A stretch of 21,539 nucleotides of DNA from an uncultured Clostridia bacterium (GCA_947628575.1 CANRAK010000012.1:1-21539), one strand, 5' to 3'; positions 1 through 7,123 are shown, counted from the first letter of the stretch. Notes: generated from the letters alone by a model not told the origin. Made by a program: numbers and translations.

Positions 1-74
1 AAAGTGCTTCAAACTCAAGGCTTTCATACCTATGTGTGCCTTACGAGCGAAGCGAGAAAGGAATGGAATTTATT

Positions 75-257
75 ATGGATAGTTTAAATCAAATTGAAAT
101 TCAAAATATTAGGCATATATGTGGTCATGCAAGTGAGTTTTGCTCAAAAATTAATTATTATAAAACACTAACTTCAGATACAAATGTAACCAATGTCTTT
201 GATGACTTAAATAATGAGTGTACAAATTTAAAATCTGAATTAGTAAATATGTTGTGA
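75..257 (+). CDS. Small putative spore coat protein, partner of the next gene
   Basis: A 60-residue protein if translation starts at the ATG at 75. The purine-rich AAAGGAATGG just upstream gives a normal Shine-Dalgarno spacing; a longer frame from GTG 36 or ATG 63 stays open but has poorer spacing. The sequence is soluble, probably helical, without signal peptide or membrane segment. It has two Cys (in HICGHASEFC) and the spacing LNQIE...H...KINYY...T...NLKSEL. This resembles the short helical proteins often encoded beside CotF-type coat genes in clostridia, but that is recollection of a pattern and not a firm match. Its stop (TGA 255-257) lies inside the ribosome site of the next gene, so the two are surely cotranscribed. 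The frame stays open to base 1, so a longer N-terminus from outside the window cannot be excluded. Function in the coat is inferred. Confidence 0.6.
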   Translation: MDSLNQIEIQNIRHICGHASEFCSKINYYKTLTSDTNVTNVFDDLNNECTNLKSELVNML

Positions 258-267
258 GGTGAATAAG

Positions 268-510
268 ATGACAGAAAAAATTGGTGTAAATGATGTATTA
301 TCTACTCTAAATTCAACTATTACTTTAATTAATTATGCAATTCAGCAATCTAATAACAAAAATTTTAGAGATACTTTAATAACTTCTAGAAATTCACTAG
401 AAAATTATCAATGGCAAATATATTTAATTGCAAAAGATAAAGGATACTATGTTCCTGCAGCACCTGCTGGTGCAGCTGATATTGAGCAAGTTAAAAATGC
501 CATCGGTTAA
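268..510 (+). CDS. CotF-like spore coat protein
   Basis: An 80-residue protein starting MTEKIGVNDVL. ATG 268 is preferred over the in-frame GTG 259 because TGAGGTG ends six bases before it, while the GTG lies within that same site. The protein matches what I know of the short coat F-domain family: an N-terminal helix (VNDVLSTLNSTITLINYAIQ), a second helix with N.FRDTL...RNSLENYQWQIYLIA, and the characteristic end KGYYVPAAPA followed by a helix containing IEQVKNAI. The family has a ferritin-like helical core and is found in the spore coats of Bacillus and Clostridium, where the exact role is unclear. It is translationally linked to the preceding small gene and is followed at once by a terminator, so the pair closes its operon; the operon's promoter lies before the window or is not recognisable. 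Likely expressed in the mother cell late in sporulation, by family knowledge only. Confidence 0.8.
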   Translation: MTEKIGVNDVLSTLNSTITLINYAIQQSNNKNFRDTLITSRNSLENYQWQIYLIAKDKGYYVPAAPAGAADIEQVKNAIG

Positions 511-514
511 GTTA

Positions 515-546
515 AAAGGCCTATAGAAAAACTATAGGTCTTTATA
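515..546 (+). terminator. Terminator after the coat gene pair
   Basis: A 12-bp stem (515-526 with 532-543, one G-T pair) with a five-A loop, followed by a T-rich run. It lies between the coat genes and the convergent gene ending at 547. A-rich bases on the left arm mean it could also stop transcription from the minus strand. Confidence 0.8.
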
Positions 547-1038
547 TTATATTTCTAAATCATCTTTTACTATCTGTTGTGTTTTCTCAACAACTTTTTC
601 TTCTTTTTCTTTCTCTTTTTGTTCGTTATTTTTTACTTTTGCTTTTGTTTTAGGTACTTTTACTACATTTTCTTTTACTTTTTCTTTATTATTTAGCTTA
701 TCTTTTAAATCTAATATTGGATTTAGTTGATATTTAATAAAGAAATCCAGATATAAATCTGTAGCTTCTTTTTTAGATTTTTTCTTCTTTTTCTTTGTAC
801 TATCAGTAGTAGAAATTTCATAGAATTCACCATTTTCATAATATAATTGTGTATCACCATCTGTAAATATAACATAGCTGTCAGATGGTAGTTTTACTTC
901 CTCTATTTTTTGAAGGAATTCTACACTTTCTTTAGCTTCTTGCTCTATCTTCTTTAATTCTTCTTTAGATACTTTCTTATCTAAACTTTTTAAAACTTCT
1001 TTTCTAAATTCTTCTTCTAAATTATATTTTTCACTCAT
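547..1038 (-). CDS. Lys/Glu-rich hypothetical protein downstream of mrnC
   Basis: I do not recognise this 163-residue protein. Residues 1-50 are a charged, probably coiled, helix (LEEEFRKEVLKSLDKK, then KKIEQEAKESVEF). Residues 51-79 look like a small beta hairpin (SYVIFTDGDTQLYYENGEFYEI). Residues 82-90 are a lysine cluster (KKKKKKSKK). Residues 91-112 form a hydrophobic patch (DLYLDFFIKYQLNPILDL). The rest, from about 115, is low-complexity Lys/Glu/Val. There is no signal peptide or membrane segment. The start is firm: AGGAGG lies 11 bases upstream and overlaps the mrnC stop codon (TAGGAGG), so it is translated with mrnC from one message. The cationic tail and mrnC neighbour hint at RNA or ribosome contact, but this is only inference. 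Confidence 0.7.
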   Translation of the reverse strand: MSEKYNLEEEFRKEVLKSLDKKVSKEELKKIEQEAKESVEFLQKIEEVKLPSDSYVIFTDGDTQLYYENGEFYEISTTDSTKKKKKKSKKEATDLYLDFFIKYQLNPILDLKDKLNNKEKVKENVVKVPKTKAKVKNNEQKEKEKEEKVVEKTQQIVKDDLEI

Positions 1039-1053
1039 ATCTATTTTTTCCTC

Positions 1054-1449
1054 CTATGAAAAACTTTCTATACACTTATCTACTATATAGTCTAATCGTT
1101 CTGTATTCTTTGTAACATACAAATAGCCAATTAAGCATTCAAATCCTGTTGCCTTTTTATATTCTATTACATCTGCATGCTTAGAAATAGAAGTAACACT
1201 TGTGTTTCTACCACGTTTGTATACACTTACTTCTTCTTCTGTAAGCATGTCCATTATTTTATCTATAGTTTTAGCTTGTCCTTTAGCACTAACATATTTT
1301 ATTGAAAGAGTATGTAATGCACCTGTTTTAGCAGTAGATTTACTTGCTAAATAGCTTCGTATGTACACATTATATACAGCATCACCAATAAAAGCTAATG
1401 TTTGCGCCGGTACAGTTTGAATATCTATATTGTTTATATATTCTTCCAT
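1054..1449 (-). CDS. mrnC: Mini-ribonuclease III
   Basis: Mini-III is a dimeric RNase III catalytic domain without the dsRNA-binding domain; in Bacillus it matures 23S rRNA in the cytoplasm. The 131-residue protein has the family signatures: TLAFIGDAVYNVYIR near the N-terminus (the Asp of GDA is a metal ligand), VSAKGQA in the middle, LTEEE, VYKRGRN, KHADVIEYKKATGFE and CLIGYLYV near the end (the Glu of GFE is the second acidic catalytic residue). The start is the ATG at 1449 (MEEYINN), with AGGAGA five bases upstream. The frame is open for 29 more codons, but these cross the promoter at 1477-1505 and are not likely translated. In many Firmicutes mrnC follows cysS; here it heads its own transcript with the Lys/Glu-rich unknown after it. 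Confidence 0.93.
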   Translation of the reverse strand: MEEYINNIDIQTVPAQTLAFIGDAVYNVYIRSYLASKSTAKTGALHTLSIKYVSAKGQAKTIDKIMDMLTEEEVSVYKRGRNTSVTSISKHADVIEYKKATGFECLIGYLYVTKNTERLDYIVDKCIESFS

Positions 1450-1476
1450 TATTTCTCCTACTCTATTACACATAAT

Positions 1477-1505
1477 ATTATATATTAAAAGAGGGGTATT
1501 TGCAA
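1477..1505 (-). promoter_or_regulatory. Sigma-A promoter of mrnC
   Basis: On the minus strand TTGCAA (1505-1500) and TATAAT (1482-1477) are separated by exactly 17 bases. Transcription would start about 20 bases before the mrnC Shine-Dalgarno. This supports the internal ATG at 1449 as the real start. Confidence 0.75.
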
Positions 1506-1542
1506 TATTTATTTTGAAATTACTATGTTTGAGCATTATAAA

Positions 1543-1571
1543 TTGACTTTATTTTTTATATATATTATAAT
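1543..1571 (+). promoter_or_regulatory. Sigma-A promoter of the small membrane protein gene
   Basis: TTGACT (1543-1548), 17-base spacer, TATAAT (1566-1571). The start point near 1578 leaves a leader of only about 12 bases, just enough for GAGGTG. It is divergent from the mrnC promoter 38 bases away. Confidence 0.85.
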
Positions 1572-1589
1572 ACAAAAAGAGGTGCAAAT

Positions 1590-2051
1590 ATGGAAACAAG
1601 AAAAAATACAACTGCAAATAGTAATAATAACCGCAAAGTTGGTGATTTAATTTTAAAAATATCTTCTATAATATTAATTCTTTTAGCAATTATTTACATA
1701 TATGTAATAATAACAGGAAGTTATACTTATTTAACACCAATGACTATAGGAATTATCCTACTTACTATTACGATTAATATAGCTTCAAGAGTTAAGATTA
1801 GAAAAAGACAAATAAAAGCAATAAATATATTAACTATACTATTGGATTTGGTAGCTATACCTTTTCTATTTTCTCATGTTATATATTCTTACGTAATATC
1901 TATTCCTGTACTAATGCTAACTACAAAAGCATTTAAATTAGATAAAAATAATACACTATCTAAAATTGCATACATATTTTCAATAGTAGTATTAGGTGTA
2001 TGTATAGCATTTTCAGTTGCAGGATATATTAAATATTTTTCATTATTATAA
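1590..2051 (+). CDS. Small four-helix membrane protein, unknown function
   Basis: I do not recognise a family for this 153-residue protein. A short hydrophilic, Asn-rich N-terminus (METRKNTTANSNNNRK) is followed by about four hydrophobic segments: roughly residues 20-42, 48-65, 78-107 and 126-150. A basic loop (VKIRKRQIK) lies after the second segment, which places that loop inside the cell by the positive-inside rule. GAGGTG six bases before ATG 1590 fixes the start. It is a one-gene transcript: strong promoter just upstream and terminator at the stop codon. It shows no catalytic or transporter motif. Small clostridial integral membrane proteins of this sort are often annotated only as hypothetical. 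Confidence 0.8.
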   Translation: METRKNTTANSNNNRKVGDLILKISSIILILLAIIYIYVIITGSYTYLTPMTIGIILLTITINIASRVKIRKRQIKAINILTILLDLVAIPFLFSHVIYSYVISIPVLMLTTKAFKLDKNNTLSKIAYIFSIVVLGVCIAFSVAGYIKYFSLL

Positions 2052-2085
2052 GAAGAGCCCTGTGTGGCCCTTCTTATTCTTTTTT
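2051..2085 (+). terminator. Terminator overlapping the convergent groEL end
   Basis: Stem 2051-2059 with 2066-2074 (one A-C mismatch), loop of six, then a T-rich run. It begins at the stop codon of the membrane protein gene; its right arm and T run are the last codons and stop of groEL on the other strand. Confidence 0.75.
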
Positions 2086-3657
2086 ATTTTCTTCACAAAT
2101 AGCTGCATCAGTTGTTAAAATCATAGATGAAATAGATACTGCATTTTCAAGTGCTGTTCGTACAACTTTTGTAGGATCAATTATTCCCTTTTCTTTCATA
2201 TTTACATATGCATTGTTTATAGCATCATAACCAATATTTTCAGGACTTTCTTTTACTTTGGATACTACAACATCACCATTTGCACCAGCATTTTCTGCTA
2301 TTTGATAAAGTGGTTTTTCTAATGTTTTTATTACAATTTGTGCTCCTATTTGTTCTTCTTCACTTAAACTATTTAGATAATTTTTCATTCTCCCTATTAC
2401 TGTTATATATGCTCTTCCTCCACCTTCTACTATTCCTTCTTCAATTGCAGCTCGTGTAGCAGATAAAGCATCTTCTATTCTTAATTTTTTCTCATTTAAC
2501 TCTGTTTGAGTTGCTGCACCTACCTCTATAACAGCTATACCACCTAAAAGTCTAGCAAGTCTTTTTCTTAAATATTTTATTTCTTCTTCACTGTTTTCTT
2601 CAAGTATCTGACTTTTAGTTTCTTCAATCTTAGACTCTAATGTGGACTTTTCACCCATACCTTGAATAATTATAGTATTCTCTTTTGATACTTTAATACT
2701 TTTAGCCACACCTAAATCTTCTATATTAACATCTTTTAAATCTACTAATATATCGTCATCAATAAGTTTTCCACCTGTTACTACAGCTATATCTTCTAAA
2801 ACTTGTTTTCTTCTATCGCCAAAGCTAGGTGCTTTAATTGCAACAGAATTAAATGTTCCTCGCATTTTATTAACTATTAATGTAGCTAAAGCTTCTCCAT
2901 CTATATCTTCTACAATTAATAATAGTGGTCTATTATGTGCTGCTACCTTCTCAATAAGTGGCAATATTTCCTGTACATTGCTAATCTTTTTATTGCTAAT
3001 TAAGATATATGGATTTTCTAATACTTCTTCCATTTTCATAGTATCGCTTACCATATATGAAGATATGTATCCACTATCTATTTTTAAGCCTTCTACTATA
3101 TTTAAATTAGTATTAATAGTCTTAGATTCATCAACAGTTATTACTCCTTCTTTACCTATCATATCTATAGCTCTACAGATTAAATCTCCTATCTCTTTAT
3201 CATTAGCAGAAATACTTGCTATCTCACGTATCTGCTCATTAGAATTTATACTTTGTGATATATCTTTAATATTTCTTATAGCCTCTTCTAAAGCTTTTTG
3301 CATACCTTTCTTAATTAAAATTGGGTTACTACCTGCAGTAATATTTTTCATTCCCTCTTTAACCATATTATATGCTAAAACAGTAGCCGTAGTTGTACCA
3401 TCACCTGCAATATCATTAGTTTTCATAGCTACTTCTTTTAAAAGCTCTGCTCCAAGATTTTCAATTTCATCTTCAAGTACAACTTCTTTAGCTATACTTA
3501 CACCATCATTAATTATTACTGGAGATGCAAATTCTGTCTTTAATGCAACATTTTTTCCTTTTGGTCCTAAGGTAACTTTTACTGCATTAGCAAGCTTTTC
3601 AATACCTCTTTGTATAGACTCCTTTGCCTCATTTCCATATAATATTTTCTTAGACAT
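2074..3657 (-). CDS. groEL: Chaperonin GroEL (60 kDa, Hsp60), tailless
   Basis: The large ring subunit of the cytosolic ATP-driven folding chamber, 527 residues. Family marks are in order: KVTLGPKGKNV (27-37), NDGVSIAKE (50-58; D51 is the ATP-site Asp), AGDGTTTATVLA (84-95), apical YISSYMV, KAPSFGDRRK (275-284), IEDALSATRAAIEEGIV (394-410; D396 equals the hydrolytic Asp398 of E. coli) and GIIDPTKVVR (491-500). Three things are odd: KAPSFGD where KAPGFGD is usual, EGGGRAY where GGG is normally followed by T/V, and an end in CEENKKE without the Gly-Gly-Met repeat tail that most GroELs carry. AAAGGAGG lies eight bases before the ATG. It follows groES by 14 bases in one operon. Full length and intact catalytic residues argue for a working chaperonin. 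Confidence 0.97.
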   Translation of the reverse strand: MSKKILYGNEAKESIQRGIEKLANAVKVTLGPKGKNVALKTEFASPVIINDGVSIAKEVVLEDEIENLGAELLKEVAMKTNDIAGDGTTTATVLAYNMVKEGMKNITAGSNPILIKKGMQKALEEAIRNIKDISQSINSNEQIREIASISANDKEIGDLICRAIDMIGKEGVITVDESKTINTNLNIVEGLKIDSGYISSYMVSDTMKMEEVLENPYILISNKKISNVQEILPLIEKVAAHNRPLLLIVEDIDGEALATLIVNKMRGTFNSVAIKAPSFGDRRKQVLEDIAVVTGGKLIDDDILVDLKDVNIEDLGVAKSIKVSKENTIIIQGMGEKSTLESKIEETKSQILEENSEEEIKYLRKRLARLLGGIAVIEVGAATQTELNEKKLRIEDALSATRAAIEEGIVEGGGRAYITVIGRMKNYLNSLSEEEQIGAQIVIKTLEKPLYQIAENAGANGDVVVSKVKESPENIGYDAINNAYVNMKEKGIIDPTKVVRTALENAVSISSMILTTDAAICEENKKE

Positions 3658-3671
3658 CTCTCTTTCCTCCT

Positions 3672-3923
3672 TTATATTATTGCTAATACATCTTTTTCAT
3701 TTATTACGAAATATTCGTTACCTTCATACACAATTTTTCTAGCATCATGCTCATTATATATAACTTTATCTCCTACTTTTATCTCATCAACCTCATTGCC
3801 TATACAAATTACATTGCCAATTAAGTTTGATACAGAGCTAGTTTTTACAATTATTCCATTTTTTTCATATTCGTTCTGTCCTACAGAATCTAATATTAAA
3901 TTTTTTCCTACGCATCTTAACAT
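3672..3923 (-). CDS. groES: Co-chaperonin GroES, short form
   Basis: The 10-kDa lid of GroEL. At 83 residues it is shorter than the usual 94-97. Recognisable parts are the beta-barrel strand NLILD (8-12), the mobile loop region ending NGIIVKTSS (22-30; the usual GroEL-contacting Ile-Val-Leu is here I-I-V), IGNVICIGNEV (35-45), IKVGDKVIYNEHDARKI (48-64) and the closing EKDVLAII. The loop before NGIIV and the segment after GNEV are each trimmed compared with standard GroES. GGGAGGGA seven bases upstream fixes the start. It heads the groES-groEL operon. Upstream there is a TATAAT-like -10 (minus strand, 3946-3941) without a good -35. No CIRCE inverted repeat (TTAGCACTC-N9-GAGTGCTAA) is visible between the start and the scpA terminator. 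Confidence 0.92.
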   Translation of the reverse strand: MLRCVGKNLILDSVGQNEYEKNGIIVKTSSVSNLIGNVICIGNEVDEIKVGDKVIYNEHDARKIVYEGNEYFVINEKDVLAII

Positions 3924-3972
3924 TATTTATCCCTCCCACTATTATATATGCGTAAAAACAAATATTATAACT

Positions 3973-4006
3973 AAAAAAAAGACTCTCAAAAAAATGAGAA
4001 TCTTTT
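3973..4006 (-). terminator. Terminator after scpA
   Basis: Minus-strand hairpin, arms 4006-3995 and 3988-3977 with one mismatch, six-base loop, then a run of T (plus-strand A 3973-3980). It overlaps the scpA stop and separates deoD-scpA from groES-groEL. Confidence 0.85.
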
Positions 4007-4784
4007 AATAATTCATTTTAGATGTATCTATATCTATATTTCCTTCTTTTAATTTAGTAACATTAATATCTGAGAATAAGTACTTTTGCTCTATATCCAC
4101 TTGTTTCATTTTACTCAGTTCAAGTACACCTAAAAAAGCTGTTACTATTTCTATATTATCGCACTTTTCATTAAATACATTATTAAAATTCATATTTTTA
4201 TTTTCATTTAAGTATCCAACTATCTGTTTTACTTTATCTTTAACAGTGTACTTTTCATATACAGCTATTTTTTCAATTTCTTTTGCTTGCTTATTTATTT
4301 TATTTTGATTTCTAAATAATATATCTGAATATATATTGAATATATCATTTTTAGAAAATTTTTCACCTGTGTACTCTACTTTTTTATTAAACTTAATTTT
4401 TTCAAAGGCTTTTACAAATGAACCAAAATTTTCTTGATACATTTCATATATTTTAGCAGATGCTTCTTTATATAACTTGTACTGATTTAATCTTCTTAAT
4501 ATTTCTTCTTCTGAAATTGGTTCTTCTTCCTCTTCTTCTTCAAGTTGAGGTAATAATTTTCTTGCTTTTATATCTAATAACGTAGCAGCCATAACTACAA
4601 ATTCTGATGCTACTTCTATATTATTTTCATTCATTTCTTGAATATACCCAACGTATTCATCTGTAAGTTCACTTAAAGATATATCAAAAATATCTTTTTT
4701 ATTTTTAGATATTAGATATAGCAATAAGTCTAGCGGTCCTTCAAAATTAGTTATATTAAACTTAAAATCTTCTATCTTTTCCAT
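4005..4784 (-). CDS. scpA: Segregation and condensation protein A (kleisin)
   Basis: ScpA is the kleisin that bridges the two SMC heads, with ScpB, in chromosome condensation and segregation. At 259 residues it has normal length. The N-terminal SMC-binding helix region is typical: FEGPLDLLLYLI (14-25), DISLSELTDEYVGYI (34-48), ASEFVVMAATLLDIKARKLLP (59-79). A run of seven glutamates (82-88) and PISEEEILRRL follow. The C-terminal winged helix holds VTAFLGVLELSKMKQVDIEQKY. The start lies one base after the deoD stop, with AAAGGAAAG inside the end of deoD, so it is coupled to deoD. ScpB and XerD-type genes, frequent partners, are not adjacent: a terminator follows immediately. Confidence 0.94.
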   Translation of the reverse strand: MEKIEDFKFNITNFEGPLDLLLYLISKNKKDIFDISLSELTDEYVGYIQEMNENNIEVASEFVVMAATLLDIKARKLLPQLEEEEEEEPISEEEILRRLNQYKLYKEASAKIYEMYQENFGSFVKAFEKIKFNKKVEYTGEKFSKNDIFNIYSDILFRNQNKINKQAKEIEKIAVYEKYTVKDKVKQIVGYLNENKNMNFNNVFNEKCDNIEIVTAFLGVLELSKMKQVDIEQKYLFSDINVTKLKEGNIDIDTSKMNY

Positions 4785-4785
4785 T

Positions 4786-5541
4786 TTATTTTCTTTCCTT
4801 TTCTATTTCTACTGCTATATCTAAAGCAAATTTTATCATATCATTTAAACCTGTTTGCCTACTAGTAGCAGGTACTGATTCTCCTTTTAAAGGCTTATCT
4901 GTAACTGTAAATATAGCAAGAGCATTCTTTTGTGCTACTTGTGCATTTGCATATAATCCTAAAGTTTCCATCTCCACTCCTAATATATCTTTTTTAGATA
5001 TATCCTCAAGTAGTCTTGGCTCCATATAAAAAGTATCTGAAGTATATATTGTTCCAAATTTTATATTTTTAGCATTAGTACTTACTGCTTTAATTTTAGC
5101 TATATCTAATAGTTCTTCTGAAGCAGATGGATACACATCATACTCGTTTTCTACTATATAATTTGAATCTGTTTCAACTTCAGTAGCAACTAGTATATCT
5201 CCTAAATTTATATTTTTAGAAATATCACTTGCATTTTCATTATCTAAAGAACCAACACTTCCTATTCTAATAATATTTTCTACATCGTATCCTTCAAATA
5301 GTTCTTTAGAATATATTGCCATAGATGGTACTCCCATACCACTACCTTGAACTGAAATTTTATATCCTTTATATGTACCAGTATATCCATACATTCCTCT
5401 AACGCTATTATATAACTTAGCATTTTCTAAAAAATTTTCTGCTATATATTTTGCACGTAATGGATCACCTGGCATTAATACTGTTTTAGCTATATCGCCA
5501 TATTTAGCCTCATTATGAGGTGTAGGTACACTTATTTTCAT
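4786..5541 (-). CDS. deoD: Purine-nucleoside phosphorylase, DeoD type
   Basis: Hexameric cytosolic enzyme that phosphorolyses purine (deoxy)nucleosides to base and (deoxy)ribose-1-phosphate for salvage. The key residues of the trimmed-hexamer class are all visible: TPH (H9), PGDPLRAKYIAE (phosphate-site G25, R29), SVRGMYGYTG (R48), IIRIGS (R92, S95), GVEMET (E190-M191-E192, ribose site), TVTDK (D215, the general acid) and SRQTGLND (R228). An insertion of about ten residues after IGSVGSL (NENASDISKN) compared with E. coli DeoD is unusual. The length is 251 residues. GGGGAGA six bases before ATG is a strong ribosome site, and a sigma-A promoter lies at 5566-5594. It heads a two-gene operon with scpA. 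Confidence 0.94.
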   Translation of the reverse strand: MKISVPTPHNEAKYGDIAKTVLMPGDPLRAKYIAENFLENAKLYNSVRGMYGYTGTYKGYKISVQGSGMGVPSMAIYSKELFEGYDVENIIRIGSVGSLDNENASDISKNINLGDILVATEVETDSNYIVENEYDVYPSASEELLDIAKIKAVSTNAKNIKFGTIYTSDTFYMEPRLLEDISKKDILGVEMETLGLYANAQVAQKNALAIFTVTDKPLKGESVPATSRQTGLNDMIKFALDIAVEIEKERK

Positions 5542-5565
5542 ATAATCTCCCCTCGTATATGTTTG

Positions 5566-5594
5566 ATTATATACTATTTAATTTTAAATTTCAA
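5566..5594 (-). promoter_or_regulatory. Sigma-A promoter of deoD-scpA
   Basis: Minus strand TTGAAA (5594-5589), 17-base spacer, TATAAT (5571-5566), about 25 bases before the start codon. Confidence 0.8.
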
Positions 5595-5625
5595 GAAAAA
5601 AGGATATAGACTATTAATCTATACC
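5595..5625 (-). terminator. Terminator after recA-recX
   Basis: Minus-strand hairpin GGTATAGA / TCTATATCC (one bulged base, seven-base loop) followed by TTTTTT; it overlaps the recX stop and abuts the deoD -35 box. Confidence 0.8.
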
Positions 5626-6030
5626 CTCATTTATGCTAAAACCTCTCCTATAAAGATATGCTTTTTGCTTTAATGGTTCCATATTTTTTAGCTTTCCATT
5701 TAAAAGCTTTTCTACAAGTTTTTTTTCATAACTGTAGCTATCAAACTCATTAAGTTTATCTGCTATAATATCTTTACTTATACCTTTTTGAAGTAGTTTC
5801 ATTTTTATTTCATATTTTGAATACTTTGGAATACTTATACACTGTCTTAAATAGGCCTCTACATATTTTCCATCATTAATATAATCTATACTTTTTAAAT
5901 AAGTAGTTACTTGCTCTATAATTTCTTCTTCAACATTTAGTTTTCTAAGCTTTATTTTCACTTCTTCTTCTGTTCGTAAGGCAATGGCTAAGTATTTTAC
6001 AGCTCTTTCTTTAGCTTCATTAAAATTCAT
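5614..6030 (-). CDS. recX: Regulatory protein RecX
   Basis: RecX binds in the groove of RecA filaments and modulates (usually inhibits) RecA. At 138 residues it is near the short end of the family. It shows the repeated three-helix modules: NEAKERAVKYLAIALRTEEE, KLRKLNVEEEIIEQV with YLKSIDYINDGKYVEAYLRQ, and KYEIKMKLLQKGISKDII, followed by the C-terminal LYRRGFSINE. The gene begins two bases after the recA stop, with GAAGAG inside the end of recA as a modest ribosome site, so it depends on recA translation and shares its SOS promoter. The recA-recX order is common in bacteria and supports the call, which on sequence alone would be weaker because the family is poorly conserved. Confidence 0.88.
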   Translation of the reverse strand: MNFNEAKERAVKYLAIALRTEEEVKIKLRKLNVEEEIIEQVTTYLKSIDYINDGKYVEAYLRQCISIPKYSKYEIKMKLLQKGISKDIIADKLNEFDSYSYEKKLVEKLLNGKLKNMEPLKQKAYLYRRGFSINEGID

Positions 6031-6032
6031 AA

Positions 6033-7100
6033 TTACTCTTCATCCATTTCAATATCTTCAACTTCTTCAGTATCCTCTGAATCCATAGCACCAGTCATAC
6101 TATTTTCAAAAGCCATATTAAAGTTTTCTCTAACTTTTCCTTCTATCTCTTTCATAAGTTCTGGATTTTCAGCTAGATAAGCTTTTGCATTTTCTCTACC
6201 TTGTCCTATCTTTTCGCCATTGTATCCAAACCAAGCACCACTTTTATCTATTATATTCATGTCTGTAGCAAGGTCTAGTACACATCCTTCATTAGATATT
6301 CCTTTTCCATATACAATATCAAAAATAGCTTCTCTAAATGGAGGTGCAACTTTGTTTTTAACAACTTTTACTTTTGTTCTTGTTCCCATTACTTCTCCAT
6401 TAACTTTTATAGCTTCTTGTTTTCTAACATCAAGTCTTACTGAAGCATAGAATTTTAATGCTCTACCACCTGGAGTAGTTTCAGGATTTCCAAACATTAT
6501 ACCTACTTTTTCACGTAGTTGATTTATAAATATAGCTACTGTGTTTGATTTATTTAATACACCTGTTAGTTTTCTTAAAGCTTGTGACATAAGTCTTGCT
6601 TGTAAACCAACATGAGAATCACCCATTTCACCATCAATTTCTGCTTTTGGTACTAAAGCTGCAACTGAGTCAATAGTTATGATATCAACAGCTCCACTTC
6701 TTACTAGTTGTTCAGCTATCTCTAAAGCTTGTTCTCCTGTATCTGGTTGTGCAACAATTAAGTTATCAACATCTACACCTAAATTTCTTGCATAAACTGG
6801 ATCTAGTGCATGCTCTGCATCTATAAATGCAGCAATTCCACCTTGTTTTTGTGCTTCTGCTATAGCATGTAATGCTACTGTTGTTTTACCTGATGATTCA
6901 GGTCCAAATATTTCTACTATTCTTCCTCTTGGAAAACCACCTATTCCTAATGCTATATCCAAGCTTAGTGCACCTGATGGAATAGTATCAATAGAAACAT
7001 CACCAACTTCACCAAGTTTCATTACAGCACCTTTACCAAAATTTTTTTGAATTTGTGCCATTGCTATATCTAATGCTTTTTTTCTTTCTTCAGATATCAT
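6033..7100 (-). CDS. recA: Recombinase RecA
   Basis: Strand-exchange ATPase for recombinational repair and coprotease for LexA cleavage. At 355 residues it is complete: Walker A GPESSGKTT (66-74), IDAEHALDP (adenine contact region), VDIITIDSVAALVPKAEIDGE (Walker B and loop L1 entry), GLQARLMSQALRKLTG (L1 region), NTVAIFINQLREK and GNPETTPGGRALKFYAS (loop L2, DNA binding), and the acidic C-terminal tail (DSEDTEEVEDIEMDEE) typical of RecA. GGGGGAGA lies five bases before the ATG. The gene has a textbook sigma-A promoter with a LexA box just downstream of the -10. It is first in an operon with recX. Confidence 0.99.
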   Translation of the reverse strand: MISEERKKALDIAMAQIQKNFGKGAVMKLGEVGDVSIDTIPSGALSLDIALGIGGFPRGRIVEIFGPESSGKTTVALHAIAEAQKQGGIAAFIDAEHALDPVYARNLGVDVDNLIVAQPDTGEQALEIAEQLVRSGAVDIITIDSVAALVPKAEIDGEMGDSHVGLQARLMSQALRKLTGVLNKSNTVAIFINQLREKVGIMFGNPETTPGGRALKFYASVRLDVRKQEAIKVNGEVMGTRTKVKVVKNKVAPPFREAIFDIVYGKGISNEGCVLDLATDMNIIDKSGAWFGYNGEKIGQGRENAKAYLAENPELMKEIEGKVRENFNMAFENSMTGAMDSEDTEEVEDIEMDEE

Positions 7101-7123
7101 ATTATTCTCCCCCTTACATCTTT

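Noticed and set aside
515..543. Repeat unit of a CRISPR or other array
   Set aside because: It is a single hairpin ending in T-rich sequence; no repeated copies with spacers exist here or elsewhere in the window.
1450..1536. A 29-codon N-terminal extension of Mini-III
   Set aside because: It spans the mrnC promoter; AGGAGA sits correctly before ATG 1449 and the family begins there.
2978..3742. A long + strand open frame (254 codons) opposite groEL/groES
   Set aside because: It is antisense to two clear genes, has no ribosome site, and its hydrophobic composition comes from reading the complement of an AT-rich coding strand.
3924..3976. CIRCE/HrcA operator before groES
   Set aside because: I looked for TTAGCACTC-N9-GAGTGCTAA and found no match; only a -10-like TATAAT is present.
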